A stretch of DNA of 64,000 bases from Bog-105 sp965277855 (lineage in GTDB: Bacteria; Acidobacteriota; Terriglobia; Bryobacterales; Bryobacteraceae): positions 5,952,001-6,016,000 of the forward strand of contig OZ255847.1 of assembly GCA_965277855.1 (NCBI GenBank). The letters run 5' to 3'. The stretch's first letter is position 1, and the number at the start of each line of letters is the position of its first letter. Positions 8,707 to 16,799 of this stretch are shown one piece after another. The notes beneath the pieces are model-generated. The model was not told where the DNA came from. It searched no databases and was given only the letters and a program-made list of their open reading frames with translations. A program made the translations under genes and the position numbers.

Positions 8707-9078
8707 ATGACTAACATCTTTGTTGGCAATCTGAGTTTTAAGACGACTCAGGAAGACCTTATGGCTTCCTTTTCGCAATACGGGAATGTGGAACGGGTGA
8801 ATATCGTGACCGACCGGGATAGCGGGCAGTCGCGGGGCTTTGCGTTTGTCGAGATGACGGAGCGCAGAGATGCGGAGACGGCGATCTCCCAGTTGAATGG
8901 CGCGGACTTGAATGGCCGGACGATGAACGTGAACGAAGCGCGACCGAAGCCGCAGGGCGGATCAGGCGGCGGTTATGGGAATCGCGGCGGTGGCGGTGGC
9001 GGAGGACGAGGGAATGGCGGAAGCGGGCGCGGCGAACGATCAGGCGGGGGCGGAGGCCGGGGCGGCTCGCGCTGGTAG
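8707..9078 (+). CDS. glycine-rich RRM RNA-binding protein
   Basis: A 123-residue protein with one RNA recognition motif. RNP2 is IFVGNL at residues 4-9 and RNP1 is RGFAFVEM at about 44-51. A Gly/Arg-rich tail follows (GGGYGNRGGGGGGG and onward to GGRGGSRW). Bacterial proteins of this layout, best known in cyanobacteria, bind RNA and are often cold-induced. The gene stands alone, with a 147-bp leader region from 8560 to 8706 that could hold a promoter and a regulatory 5' UTR, although no clear consensus was found. The RGG-like tail is unusual among bacterial proteins and may mediate condensation or extra RNA contacts; that is inference. Confidence 0.9.
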   Translation: MTNIFVGNLSFKTTQEDLMASFSQYGNVERVNIVTDRDSGQSRGFAFVEMTERRDAETAISQLNGADLNGRTMNVNEARPKPQGGSGGGYGNRGGGGGGGRGNGGSGRGERSGGGGGRGGSRW

Positions 9079-9151
9079 GCGGCCCCAATTTACATCGGGA
9101 TAGAGCCTACTCGACCTCGGGAGGGTGGGAGTTTCACATCGGAAGAGGGCG

Positions 9152-11407
9152 ATGGCTACAGCTGATGCGGTCCCGATACCAACCGACTTAACAACCTGCG
9201 ATCGCGAGCCGATCCATGTTCCTGGCAGCATTCAGCCACATGGTGTTCTGCTGGTTCTCGACGAGAGCGAACTGACGATAACGCACACTAGCGTTAATTC
9301 CGAGAGACACCTCGGGGTTTCCTGCGACAGGCTGTTGGGCAGACGATTTGACGATTTATTCGAGCCGGCAGAATCAGATCCGTTGATCGCCGGGTTACGT
9401 AACGCCAAACTCGATGCTGGCCCGCTGTATCTGAGGACGGCAACGGTTCGGCTGGCGAAAAGCAGTTTCCACGTGATTGCGCACCGTTTCGACAATCGCC
9501 TGATTGTGGAATTGGAACCGGCGCCGGATGGTTCGCGCGGTGCATCGTTTCACAACTTGTATCCGATCGTCAGCACTTTGGTAGGACGCCTGAAGCGCGC
9601 CGAAGCGGTGGAGGCTATTTCGGAATTCGCGTCGGTGGAAGTGAAACGGCTGACGGGCTTCGACCGCGTGCTGGTCTATCGATTCGACGAGAGCTGGAAC
9701 GGGCAGGTGATCGGCGAAGCACGGGATGAGAGTTACTCGCCGTATCTTCATCTGTGGTTTCCCGCTTCTGATATTCCCAAACAAGCGAGAAAGCTGTATG
9801 AGTTGAACCGGCTGCGGCTGATTGCAGACGTGAATTACCAGCCGGTGCCGATCGTGAGCACTAAGAGTGTCGAGGAAACTGGGCCCGTCGATCTGAGCTT
9901 TGCGAGCTTGCGGAGCGTGTCTCCCATTCATATTGAATACCTGAAGAACATGGGAGTCAGGAGTTCCATGTCAATCTCGCTGTTAACGGCGGATGGGCGC
10001 TTATGGGGACTGATCGCGTGTCATGACCGATCCCCCCAGTTTGTTCCGCTCGAAGTGAGAACTGCTTGCGACCTGCTGGCGCAATTGGTGTCGACACAAC
10101 TCGAGGTGGCGGAAGAGAGGGCGGCGTACGAGCGGCGGATCGGACTGACGTCAGTGATGACGCGGCTGCTGTCGTACATGGCACAGGAAGATGACTTTCT
10201 GGATGGGTTAAGAAAGCACTCTGATGAGTTACTCGCTGTCGGCGACGCATCGGGTGCGGCGATTGTGCATGCGGGTGCTTGTACATGCTTGGGCTCGTGT
10301 CCGCCAGAGCCGGAGATTCTGCTAATGGCGGAGTGGCTGAAGGCGGCCCGGCGCGAGGAGGTTTTTTCTACCGACTCTCTGCCGGCGCTTTTGCCGGGTA
10401 TGGAGCGATTTCAGGAGCAGGTAAGCGGTTTACTGGCGATTTCCATTTCGGAGATCTACGAGAGTTACGTGATGTGGTTCCGGCCCGAAGTGATTCAGAC
10501 GGTGAAATGGGGCGGCGATCCGCGCAAGCCGGTGGAGGGGCTGGCAGGCGGGACGGAGAGGCTGTATCCGCGCCAGTCGTTCGAGACGTGGAAGGAAATG
10601 GTGCGTGGGCGATCGCGGCCCTGGCAGGCGGCGGAGATCGAGGTAGCGGGCGAACTGCGGCACGCCATCATCGGCATCGTTTTGAAGGAAGCCGAGGAGT
10701 TAGCGGAATTAAGTGTCGAGCTGCAAAAGTCGAACCAGGAACTGGAAGCCTTCAACTACTCGGTATCGCATGATTTGCAGGCGCCGTTCCGGCATATTCT
10801 CGGCTATTCAGAGTTATTGCAGGCGTCGGCGGCAGAGAAACTGGATGAGAATGACAGGCGATATATTAAGGTCATCGTGCAAGCGGCGAATTTTGCCGGT
10901 ACTCTAGTAGAGAATCTGCTGAGCTTTTCGCATTTGGGTCGCACCAGGCTGTTCAGCAGGCGCATCGATACCAACAGGCTGATGGAAGAGGTGCGGGCCG
11001 GGCTGGAACAAGACACAGCGGGGCGGCTAGTTGTCTGGAAGGTCGGGAATCTACCCGAGGTGCAGGCGGACGAGGTGCTCATCCGGCTGGTATGGCAGAA
11101 CCTCCTGCAAAATGCGTTGAAGTTCTCCAGATATCGCGAAACGGCAGTGATTGAAGTAGAGGGAGCGGAGGACGGGGACGAGATCGTCTTCTCGGTCCGC
11201 GATAATGGGGCAGGCTTCGAACAAGCCTCGGCGGATAAGCTGTTCGGGGCATTTCAGCGGCTTCACCGCTCGGAAGATTTCGAGGGGAGCGGAATTGGCC
11301 TGGCAAACGTGAAGCGGATTGTGACCCGGCACGGCGGAAGGGTATGGGCGCGGGGCGCAATAGATGAGGGAGCGTGCTTCTTTTTTGCACTTCCGAAAAA
11401 AGCGTAA
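9152..11407 (+). CDS. bacteriophytochrome histidine kinase
   Basis: About 751 residues from ATG 9152, which has a strong GGAAGAGGG ribosome-binding site; an upstream GTG at 9125 is less likely. The PAS-GAF-PHY photosensory core is followed by a HisKA/HATPase_c kinase. The Cys that binds biliverdin in bacteriophytochromes is present at about residue 16 in TCDREPIHVPGSIQPHG. GAF signatures are FPASDIPKQAR, with the conserved Asp, and GRLWGLIACHDRSPQF. The phosphoacceptor His is in FNYSVSHDLQAPFRHI. ATP-binding boxes are the N box (LLQNALKFS), G1 (DNGAGFE) and G2 (GSGIGLANVK). It should sense red/far-red light through a bilin. No heme oxygenase gene is visible in this window. The next gene, 30 bp downstream, is its probable signalling partner. 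Confidence 0.93.
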   Translation: MATADAVPIPTDLTTCDREPIHVPGSIQPHGVLLVLDESELTITHTSVNSERHLGVSCDRLLGRRFDDLFEPAESDPLIAGLRNAKLDAGPLYLRTATVRLAKSSFHVIAHRFDNRLIVELEPAPDGSRGASFHNLYPIVSTLVGRLKRAEAVEAISEFASVEVKRLTGFDRVLVYRFDESWNGQVIGEARDESYSPYLHLWFPASDIPKQARKLYELNRLRLIADVNYQPVPIVSTKSVEETGPVDLSFASLRSVSPIHIEYLKNMGVRSSMSISLLTADGRLWGLIACHDRSPQFVPLEVRTACDLLAQLVSTQLEVAEERAAYERRIGLTSVMTRLLSYMAQEDDFLDGLRKHSDELLAVGDASGAAIVHAGACTCLGSCPPEPEILLMAEWLKAARREEVFSTDSLPALLPGMERFQEQVSGLLAISISEIYESYVMWFRPEVIQTVKWGGDPRKPVEGLAGGTERLYPRQSFETWKEMVRGRSRPWQAAEIEVAGELRHAIIGIVLKEAEELAELSVELQKSNQELEAFNYSVSHDLQAPFRHILGYSELLQASAAEKLDENDRRYIKVIVQAANFAGTLVENLLSFSHLGRTRLFSRRIDTNRLMEEVRAGLEQDTAGRLVVWKVGNLPEVQADEVLIRLVWQNLLQNALKFSRYRETAVIEVEGAEDGDEIVFSVRDNGAGFEQASADKLFGAFQRLHRSEDFEGSGIGLANVKRIVTRHGGRVWARGAIDEGACFFFALPKKA

Positions 11408-11437
11408 GGGCGCGAGTATGGAACTAGTGATCGAGTT

Positions 11438-12604
11438 ATGAGTTTGGCCGAAGCGCCCGTCCGCATTCTGATGGCGGAAGATAGTCCGCTGGACGTCGAA
11501 CTGGCGCTGAATGTCTTGCGTGCGGCCGGAATTGAGTATGAGTTTGAAGGAGCTCAGGACCGGCACGGTTTCCGCGAGAAACTGCAAGCTACCTGCCCGG
11601 ATGTGATCATTTCGGACTTTTCAATGCCTGGGTTCGATGGCTATGCAGCTCTGACGATGGCCCAGGAACACTGTCCAGATGTTCCTTTTTTATTTTTGTC
11701 GGGTGCGATCGGAGAAGAAGTAGCGACGGAGAGCCTGAAACGCGGCGCCACTGACTTCGTGCTGAAGGAGAAGCTGGAACGCCTGCCGCTGGCCGTACGA
11801 AGAGCGCTGCGCGAAGCGCACCAGCACCTGGAGCGCAAGCAGGCGGAAGAGGAACTGGCCCGAAAAGCGCGCGAACTGACCGTTCTGAACGATGATTTGC
11901 AGCAGTTTGCGTATGCGGCCAGCCATGATTTGCAGGAACCGTTGCGCACTATTGCTCTCTTTTCAAAGCTGTTATCGACGCGCTATAAGAGCAGCCTGGA
12001 CGGGCAGGGGGAAGAGTATCTCGGCTATATTGAAGCGGCGGCGCGGCATATGAGTTCGCTCCTTGAAAATCTGCTGATTTACGCACGCATTCCGGCACAG
12101 GACCGGGACGGCGAACAGGTGGATTTGAGCGAACTGGTAGACGGGACGTTGTTCCTGTTTCAGGCAACGCTGAAGGAGACGAAAGGAAAAGTCACGCGTG
12201 GTGAGTTGCCGACAGTAGCCTGCAATAGCGCGCAACTGGAACTCGTCTTTCAAAATTTGATCAGCAATGCACTGAAATATCGGGGTAGCAGTCCGCCAAA
12301 CGTGCGGATTGAAGCGGTGGAAGACGGAGACGAGTGGCTGATCTCGGTAAAGGACAATGGCATCGGTTTCGACCAGACATATGCCGATCAGGTGTTTGGT
12401 CTGTTTAAGCGGTTGAATAATCGGGATTTTCCAGGGACAGGTCTCGGTTTGGCTATCTGCAAGCGCATCGTCGAGATGTACGGCGGCCGGATCTGGGCGG
12501 AGTCGAAGCCGGGCTGCGGATCTACCTTTTCCTTCAGCTTACCGGCGCGTGCGAGATCGTTGGAGGAGCGCGGTGAACGGGCTGTAGTGGAGACAGCCAG
12601 CTGA
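11438..12604 (+). CDS. response regulator-histidine kinase hybrid (REC-HisKA-HATPase)
   Basis: A 388-residue protein whose N-terminal receiver domain contains the phosphoacceptor Asp in DVIISDFSMPGFDG (about residue 52) and the Lys in FVLKEKLE. A short helical linker leads to a kinase core with H box FAYAASHDLQEPLRT, N box FQNLISNALKYR, G1 DNGIGFD and G2 GTGLGLAICKR. The kinase half is closely similar in style to that of the preceding phytochrome. REC-first hybrid kinases typically accept phosphate from an upstream kinase, so a light-responsive relay is likely, though partner specificity is inference. It has no membrane segment. Its TGA overlaps the proposed CTG start of the deaminase gene. 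Confidence 0.9.
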   Translation: MSLAEAPVRILMAEDSPLDVELALNVLRAAGIEYEFEGAQDRHGFREKLQATCPDVIISDFSMPGFDGYAALTMAQEHCPDVPFLFLSGAIGEEVATESLKRGATDFVLKEKLERLPLAVRRALREAHQHLERKQAEEELARKARELTVLNDDLQQFAYAASHDLQEPLRTIALFSKLLSTRYKSSLDGQGEEYLGYIEAAARHMSSLLENLLIYARIPAQDRDGEQVDLSELVDGTLFLFQATLKETKGKVTRGELPTVACNSAQLELVFQNLISNALKYRGSSPPNVRIEAVEDGDEWLISVKDNGIGFDQTYADQVFGLFKRLNNRDFPGTGLGLAICKRIVEMYGGRIWAESKPGCGSTFSFSLPARARSLEERGERAVVETAS

Positions 12605-13074
12605 GTGGAACAGAAGCCTTCCTGCGGCAGGCCATCAGGCTGGCCATTCAGAATGTCGGATCGGTTGCAGGTGGCCCGTTTGGCGCCGTCGTCGTAAAAC
12701 ACAACGAAGTAGTGGCCAGTGGGAGGAATCTCGTGACGTCGGTCAACGATCCCACGGCGCACGCCGAAATGATGGCGATACGGTCGGCATGCCAGACGCT
12801 CGGCACCTATAGGTTGGAAGGCTGCGACCTATATACGAGTTGCGAGCCGTGCCCGATGTGTTTGGGCGCGATTTACTGGGCGCGCATGGAGCGCGTGTAT
12901 TTTGCAGCTACCAGGCAAGAGGCGGAAGCAAGCGGTTTCAGCGATGCGGCGATTTACCGGGAGATGACGTTTAAGCCTGAACAGCGAAGAATCCCTGGCC
13001 GGCAGTTGCTAGCTGCGGAAGGGCGAGAGGTATTTCGTAAGTGGGATGCGAGCGGGGCCAAAATCCTCTATTGA
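12601..13074 (+). CDS. nucleoside/guanine deaminase, probable CTG start
   Basis: A zinc-dependent cytidine/guanine deaminase-fold enzyme. The ligands and proton shuttle are H-A-E in DPTAHAEMMAIRSAC, and the Cys pair is in CEPCPMCLGA. The C-terminal region most resembles bacterial guanine deaminase and nucleoside deaminases; adenosine-tRNA deaminase (TadA) is a less likely alternative. Homology continues upstream of any ATG/GTG: the N-terminal helix FLRQAIRLAIQNV and the strand GGPFGAVVVKHNEVV are both in frame. The only plausible initiator covering them is CTG at 12601. It overlaps the preceding TGA (CTGA) and has a GGAG about eight bases upstream, giving 157 residues. The canonical GTG at 12712 would delete the first strand. 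Its 3' end overlaps the convergent repressor gene by 7 bp. Confidence 0.82.
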   Translation: MSGTEAFLRQAIRLAIQNVGSVAGGPFGAVVVKHNEVVASGRNLVTSVNDPTAHAEMMAIRSACQTLGTYRLEGCDLYTSCEPCPMCLGAIYWARMERVYFAATRQEAEASGFSDAAIYREMTFKPEQRRIPGRQLLAAEGREVFRKWDASGAKILY

Positions 13075-14159
13075 ATGGGGATATTCGAGCCACAAGAAGC
13101 GCGCACCACCAACTCGCCATCGAGCAAAAAATCGCGGGTGGGTGCGTCTGGATATTTGATTCTTTCGAGCATAGTGGCATGCGGCACTTCGCCGATACTT
13201 CGCAGCGGCTGCCGCACAGTCGTCAGAGGAACGGGAAGCAAGCTGGCGTAGCCGGAATCATCGATACCTACGATACGGATGTCTTCGGGTATGCGCGCCC
13301 CGACGGCTAAGAGGCTGTGCATCAGTTGACCGGCGACATGATCGTTGACACACACCCACGCTTGTATGGCCGAGTCGACGGAGAATGCTGCGTCGTCTAT
13401 AGCGGCCTCGACAAGCGGCAGGCCGTGCTCTCGCAAGGCCGCTTCATAGCCGCTCAGGCGCGCGGCGACAGTCCAGGGCGCGCCGTGGTCGCCGAGAAAG
13501 CCGATACGGGTACAGCCGAGCTGAATCAAGTGTTGGGTGGCCGTATAGCCAGCCTGACGATGGTTCAACCCGACCAGATCCAGACGTCGCGGCTCAGATT
13601 TCGTCGCGGGGCGACGATCGAGCAGGACAACCGGAATGCTGGCATTGCCTAGCGCGGCCAGGATGGCGCGGTTGGTTTTGTCGGCATCGCGTTCGAATTC
13701 GAGCAGCGCAAAAAAGACGCCGGAAATTTTGCGGGAGATGTACTGGCGGCAGAGATCGCGAGCCTGCTCCTGCTTGGCGGATCGCTCGCCGTGAAAATGA
13801 CCCCAGAGGAGCGCGTGATCGCTCGCTAGCGGTGCATTAGCGATTCCGTTGCAGATGGGGCCAAAGATCTCAGTCTCGCCCAGATCGGGAATTAGCAAGC
13901 CGAAGAGCAACGAGCGATCAATGATGGGTTCGGTTGCGCGTACGAAAGTGCCGGAGCCGGCGACGCGGTTCACCAAGCCCAGATGCTGCAACTCGCGAAG
14001 CGCCCGGCCGACCGCGATACGCGAGGTAAAGAAGCGTTTCACTAAATGGGCCTCGCTCGGAAGTTTTTCACCGGGTTGCCAGTGTCCATAGCGACTTTCG
14101 GCGCCCAGTATCTTGCGCAATTCGCGATATTTGGGCTTAGGCGCATCGGATGAGGCCAT
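13068..14159 (-). CDS. GntR-type transcriptional regulator with LacI-like ligand-binding domain
   Basis: A 363-residue DNA-binding regulator. The N-terminal 75 residues form a GntR winged helix: KYRELRKIL, GEKLPSEAHLVKRF and VGRALRELQHLGLV, then the wing GSGTFV. From residue 90 to 355 there is a periplasmic-binding-protein-like domain of LacI/PurR type (FGLLIPDLG, VVLLDRRP, TQHLIQLGCTRIGFLGDH, RIVGIDDSGYASLLPVPLTT). This arrangement is that of AraR-type sugar-responsive repressors. The effector is probably a carbohydrate. Its targets are unknown; the nearest divergent gene is small and uncharacterised. It converges on the deaminase gene with a 7-bp overlap. Confidence 0.88.
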   Translation of the reverse strand: MASSDAPKPKYRELRKILGAESRYGHWQPGEKLPSEAHLVKRFFTSRIAVGRALRELQHLGLVNRVAGSGTFVRATEPIIDRSLLFGLLIPDLGETEIFGPICNGIANAPLASDHALLWGHFHGERSAKQEQARDLCRQYISRKISGVFFALLEFERDADKTNRAILAALGNASIPVVLLDRRPATKSEPRRLDLVGLNHRQAGYTATQHLIQLGCTRIGFLGDHGAPWTVAARLSGYEAALREHGLPLVEAAIDDAAFSVDSAIQAWVCVNDHVAGQLMHSLLAVGARIPEDIRIVGIDDSGYASLLPVPLTTVRQPLRSIGEVPHATMLERIKYPDAPTRDFLLDGELVVRASCGSNIPIQ

Positions 14160-14162
14160 CGC

Positions 14163-14173
14163 GAAAAGTTTTC
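14163..14173. promoter_or_regulatory. candidate palindromic operator upstream of the GntR-type repressor
   Basis: The perfect 11-bp palindrome GAAAAGTTTTC lies four bases ahead of the repressor start codon, where autoregulation would be expected. This is inference from position and symmetry only; a palindrome of this length and composition could occur by chance. Confidence 0.25.
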
Positions 14174-14330
14174 ACGCTACGTGCAAATTAACTTTGAAAG
14201 GAATATCTGATGATGCGAAACATACCCTTTCCCTTTTTAATGAAGGAGACTCTGGAGTCGATTCCGCAGCGAGCGCAACGTAAGAGTGAGAGCGTAACAG
14301 CCGAGGCCGGTGCGGCTTTCGCGGCAAGCC

Positions 14331-14573
14331 ATGGAAGCGCATTGGCCTGAAACTTTGGAACACAAATGGTTCTTGAGTGAACGGCTGGGGCGCGATGTGG
14401 GCTCGAAGGTAGCCGAGGTCGATTACCTGGAGAACGTTAAGCAACGTGATGGTTCAAAGAGTTTGGTAGCGCGCCTGATAGAAGCTCTCGAAGGCATGAT
14501 GGAGGCGAGCGGGCCGAACTCGATTGCCAACCTGGAACGCGCCCTGCGAACGCAGAGTTCCGCGAACCGGTAA
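14331..14573 (+). CDS. small conserved hypothetical protein, DUF4032-like motif
   Basis: An 80-residue ORF from ATG 14331; a GTG at 14310 is also in frame and a stop at 14295 limits it upstream. The segment EHKWFLSERLGRDVG followed by VDYLENV resembles the C-terminal motif of DUF4032-type proteins (H-x-W-x-L-S-E-x-x-G-x-D-V-G), from memory of that family. It could be a stand-alone small protein or the remnant of a longer gene. There is no signal peptide or membrane segment. It is transcribed divergently from the GntR-type repressor and could be a target. Confidence that it is coding is moderate, based on the motif and absence of a better frame. Confidence 0.45.
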   Translation: MEAHWPETLEHKWFLSERLGRDVGSKVAEVDYLENVKQRDGSKSLVARLIEALEGMMEASGPNSIANLERALRTQSSANR

Positions 14574-14744
14574 GCTGATGGTCGCCTCAGGCCGACCACG
14601 CTGGCGACAGTAGCTATACTTTTTCTTGCGCGGCTGGTGGATGCAAGTCGATGCACAACCGCGGGCTTCTCTGTGTCAGGGCATGCGTCGCTTCGAGAGA
14701 ACATTTCTTCGGGTTGCAGAAGCGAGCACAGGCCGCGCGGGGTG

Positions 14745-14931
14745 CCCTCTAGGCCCAATGTCACCTACTTTTCCCAGAAGTGTTCACTGCCGTGGATGGA
14801 GCGAGCCTCTTGGCCTGCTATGCTGCCATTCGTGGCGCCATTCTTTCGGCTCAAAGCCGCCAGGAGCCGCGCTATCTTTTCCTACCCTAAGTGGGCCTGG
14901 ATCAAAACTAAGTGACATTGGCCCTCTAGGG
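14745..14931. repeat. imperfect inverted repeat bounding a 187-bp element, possible IS remnant
   Basis: Two arms of about 30 bp match in inverted orientation at 23 of 30 positions: 14745-14774 (core GGCCCAATGTCACCTA-like) and 14902-14931 (core AGTGACATTGGCCCTCTAGG). They enclose about 127 bp with no convincing ORF. The ends recall the repeated termini of IS21-type insertion sequences, but the transposase genes are absent, so this could be a solo end, a deletion derivative or a MITE-like element. It lies in the 508-bp gap before the tolC-like gene. I see no gene elsewhere in 14574-15081. Confidence 0.35.
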
Positions 14932-15081
14932 CCGCCACCAAACAAAAGAGAAACTTCAGCGGACTTGGGCGTGGGTCGCGAGTCCGTTGTACGCGCGAGT
15001 TCCTCAACAGCGCACAGGCCGCAAGCCACGGCACCATACACGGAAGCAACTCGCACTTTCGGGTGTCTTGGGCGCGGTGCG

Positions 15082-16527
15082 TTGTGCGCATTTTTCTCAC
15101 AACTATCGGCGAGTTGTTTCTTTTTGCTTTCGCTCGCATTGTGTCTGCGGGCGCAAAAAGCGCCCAGTTCCGCCGATCGTCCCTGGAATCCGAGCGGAGC
15201 GCAATCCTCATTGCAGAAACTCAACAAACGGATGACAGGCGAATTTCAGCTGTCGGGCAGTGTCGCATATTCGCTCCCGCAGCTGATCGACCTTGCCGAG
15301 CAGCACAACCCCGAAACACGTAGCGCGTGGGAGGCAGCCAAAGTACAAGCGTCCATGCTCGGCGTGGCGAAGAGCGATCTGTATCCGACAGTGGCGGCCA
15401 CGGCTTTCGGGCAGACTTCGCAGGAGGGAGTGTTACTCTACAACACCTTCGTCAAGCAGATTCTGGGGCTTGGCGCGGGGGAGTTTACTCTGAACTACAC
15501 CGTCTTCGATTTCGGAACGCGCCTGGACAGAATCGCGCGGCAGCGTGCCAATCTGCTGGCGGCGAATTTCGGGTTTAACGATGTACACCGTCAGATCATT
15601 TTCCAGGTGATGACGTTCTATTACCAACTGTTGAACGCCAATGGCCAGCGGAAAGCGGCCGAGGCGAATCTGGAGAATGCCCGAGCGGTGGAGCAGGCGG
15701 CCGAAGCGCGTCTGACGCATGGCCTGGCGACACTGCCGGACGTATTGGAAGCGCGCAGCGCCACCGCACAGGCTGAATACGATTTGCAAACTACCATTGG
15801 GGCGGAGGAAACGGCAACCGGTGATTTAGCGACAACTTTGATGGCGACGCCCTCGTCAACGTTGCACGTGCAAGGAATCGACACACTAGACGTGCCCCGG
15901 GAAATCGGCGGCACGGTCCACGATCTGATCGCGCGGGCGCTCGATCAGCGTCCGGATCTGCTGGCCCGGTTGGCGGACGTGCAGGGAGCGGAAGCGGACA
16001 TCCGGCAAGCACGCTCGGCCTATTATCCAGATCTTACGTTTCAGGGTAACTACGGGTATTTGCGCGCGTATGGAGAACAGCCGCCATTTGCGGGAACGTA
16101 CGCGGGCGCCCCCGCTTACAACGCGCAGCTGAGCCTGACCTGGACGATCTTCGACGGAGGGCGTCGGCGCAATCAAGTCGCGGAATCGAGAAGCCAAGAG
16201 AAGGAGGCGCTGGCGCGGGCGGAAGCGACGCGGGATCAGATTGCCGATGAAGTCTGGCGATCCTACTCGGATACCAAAACGGCGCTGCGACAGCGGCTGG
16301 CGGCGTCTACTTTACTCGAGGCATCGAACTCGTCGTATAACGCGGCACTCGAATCGTATAGCTACGGAGTGCGCAACATTCTCGATGTGCTCTCGGCCCA
16401 GCGCACTCTGGCGCAGGCTCGGTCGGCGGACATTTCCGCGCGCAGCCGGGTGCTCACCGACTTTGCCGATCTCGCGTACCGAACAGCGGACCTGGTGCAA
16501 CGAGCGCCGTCCAAGGCAAAACCATGA
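15082..16527 (+). CDS. TolC-family outer membrane efflux protein
   Basis: An outer-membrane channel of the TolC/OprM family, about 481 residues from TTG 15082. This start is chosen because it supplies the signal peptide (LSASCFFLLSLALCLRAQ). The frame stays open to 14626, but the extra N-terminus has no protein-like character; ATG 15229 would lose the signal. Two OEP repeats are visible, beginning SLPQLIDLAEQHNPE and DLIARALDQRPDLLARLADV. Typical helical-hairpin motifs such as YYQLLNANGQRKAAEANLE and YSYGVRNILDVLSAQRTL are present. It forms the exit duct for the adjacent HlyD/FUSC components. Its stop overlaps the ytcA-like gene by 4 bp. It corresponds to MdtP in E. coli. Confidence 0.85.
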   Translation: MCAFFSQLSASCFFLLSLALCLRAQKAPSSADRPWNPSGAQSSLQKLNKRMTGEFQLSGSVAYSLPQLIDLAEQHNPETRSAWEAAKVQASMLGVAKSDLYPTVAATAFGQTSQEGVLLYNTFVKQILGLGAGEFTLNYTVFDFGTRLDRIARQRANLLAANFGFNDVHRQIIFQVMTFYYQLLNANGQRKAAEANLENARAVEQAAEARLTHGLATLPDVLEARSATAQAEYDLQTTIGAEETATGDLATTLMATPSSTLHVQGIDTLDVPREIGGTVHDLIARALDQRPDLLARLADVQGAEADIRQARSAYYPDLTFQGNYGYLRAYGEQPPFAGTYAGAPAYNAQLSLTWTIFDGGRRRNQVAESRSQEKEALARAEATRDQIADEVWRSYSDTKTALRQRLAASTLLEASNSSYNAALESYSYGVRNILDVLSAQRTLAQARSADISARSRVLTDFADLAYRTADLVQRAPSKAKP

Positions 16528-16790
16528 ACTCCCGCAAACCAGGTTTTTGCTTTCTGCTGCTGGTGGTAGCGCCTCTGACTGGCTGCCAGAATGCGCCCGC
16601 CTTCAATATCTACGGTTCGTACTTTCCCGCCTGGATGTTGTGCATGCTGGTGGCAATTTTATTAGCGGTGCTGGTGCGGCTGGTAGTGAAACGTTTGGGC
16701 GTTGACGAGCAAATGGAACCTGGGATCGTGACGTATCCATCGCTGGCGGCTTTCTTCTCTTTTACTTTGTGGCTGCTGTTTTTCAACTGA
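16524..16790 (+). CDS. ytcA: YtcA-family small membrane lipoprotein
   Basis: An 88-residue protein with a lipoprotein signal ending at the lipobox L-T-G-C (Cys about residue 21). Two hydrophobic helices follow (WMLCMLVAILLAVLVRLVV and SLAAFFSFTLWLLFF). The N-I-Y-G-S-Y-F-P-A-W segment between lipobox and first helix is characteristic of YtcA, whose gene neighbours mdtNOP in enterobacteria. It is probably an accessory part of the tripartite FUSC-type efflux system; no biochemical role is known. It overlaps the tolC-like gene by 4 bp and precedes the hlyD-like gene by 9 bp, so it belongs to the same operon. Confidence 0.8.
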   Translation: MNSRKPGFCFLLLVVAPLTGCQNAPAFNIYGSYFPAWMLCMLVAILLAVLVRLVVKRLGVDEQMEPGIVTYPSLAAFFSFTLWLLFFN

Positions 16791-16799
16791 GGTGCAGAT

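Noticed and set aside
14626..15081. Open frame extending the TolC-like gene upstream by about 150 codons
   Set aside because: The extension has no protein-like composition, contains the inverted-repeat element, and would bury the signal peptide; TTG 15082 is the better start.
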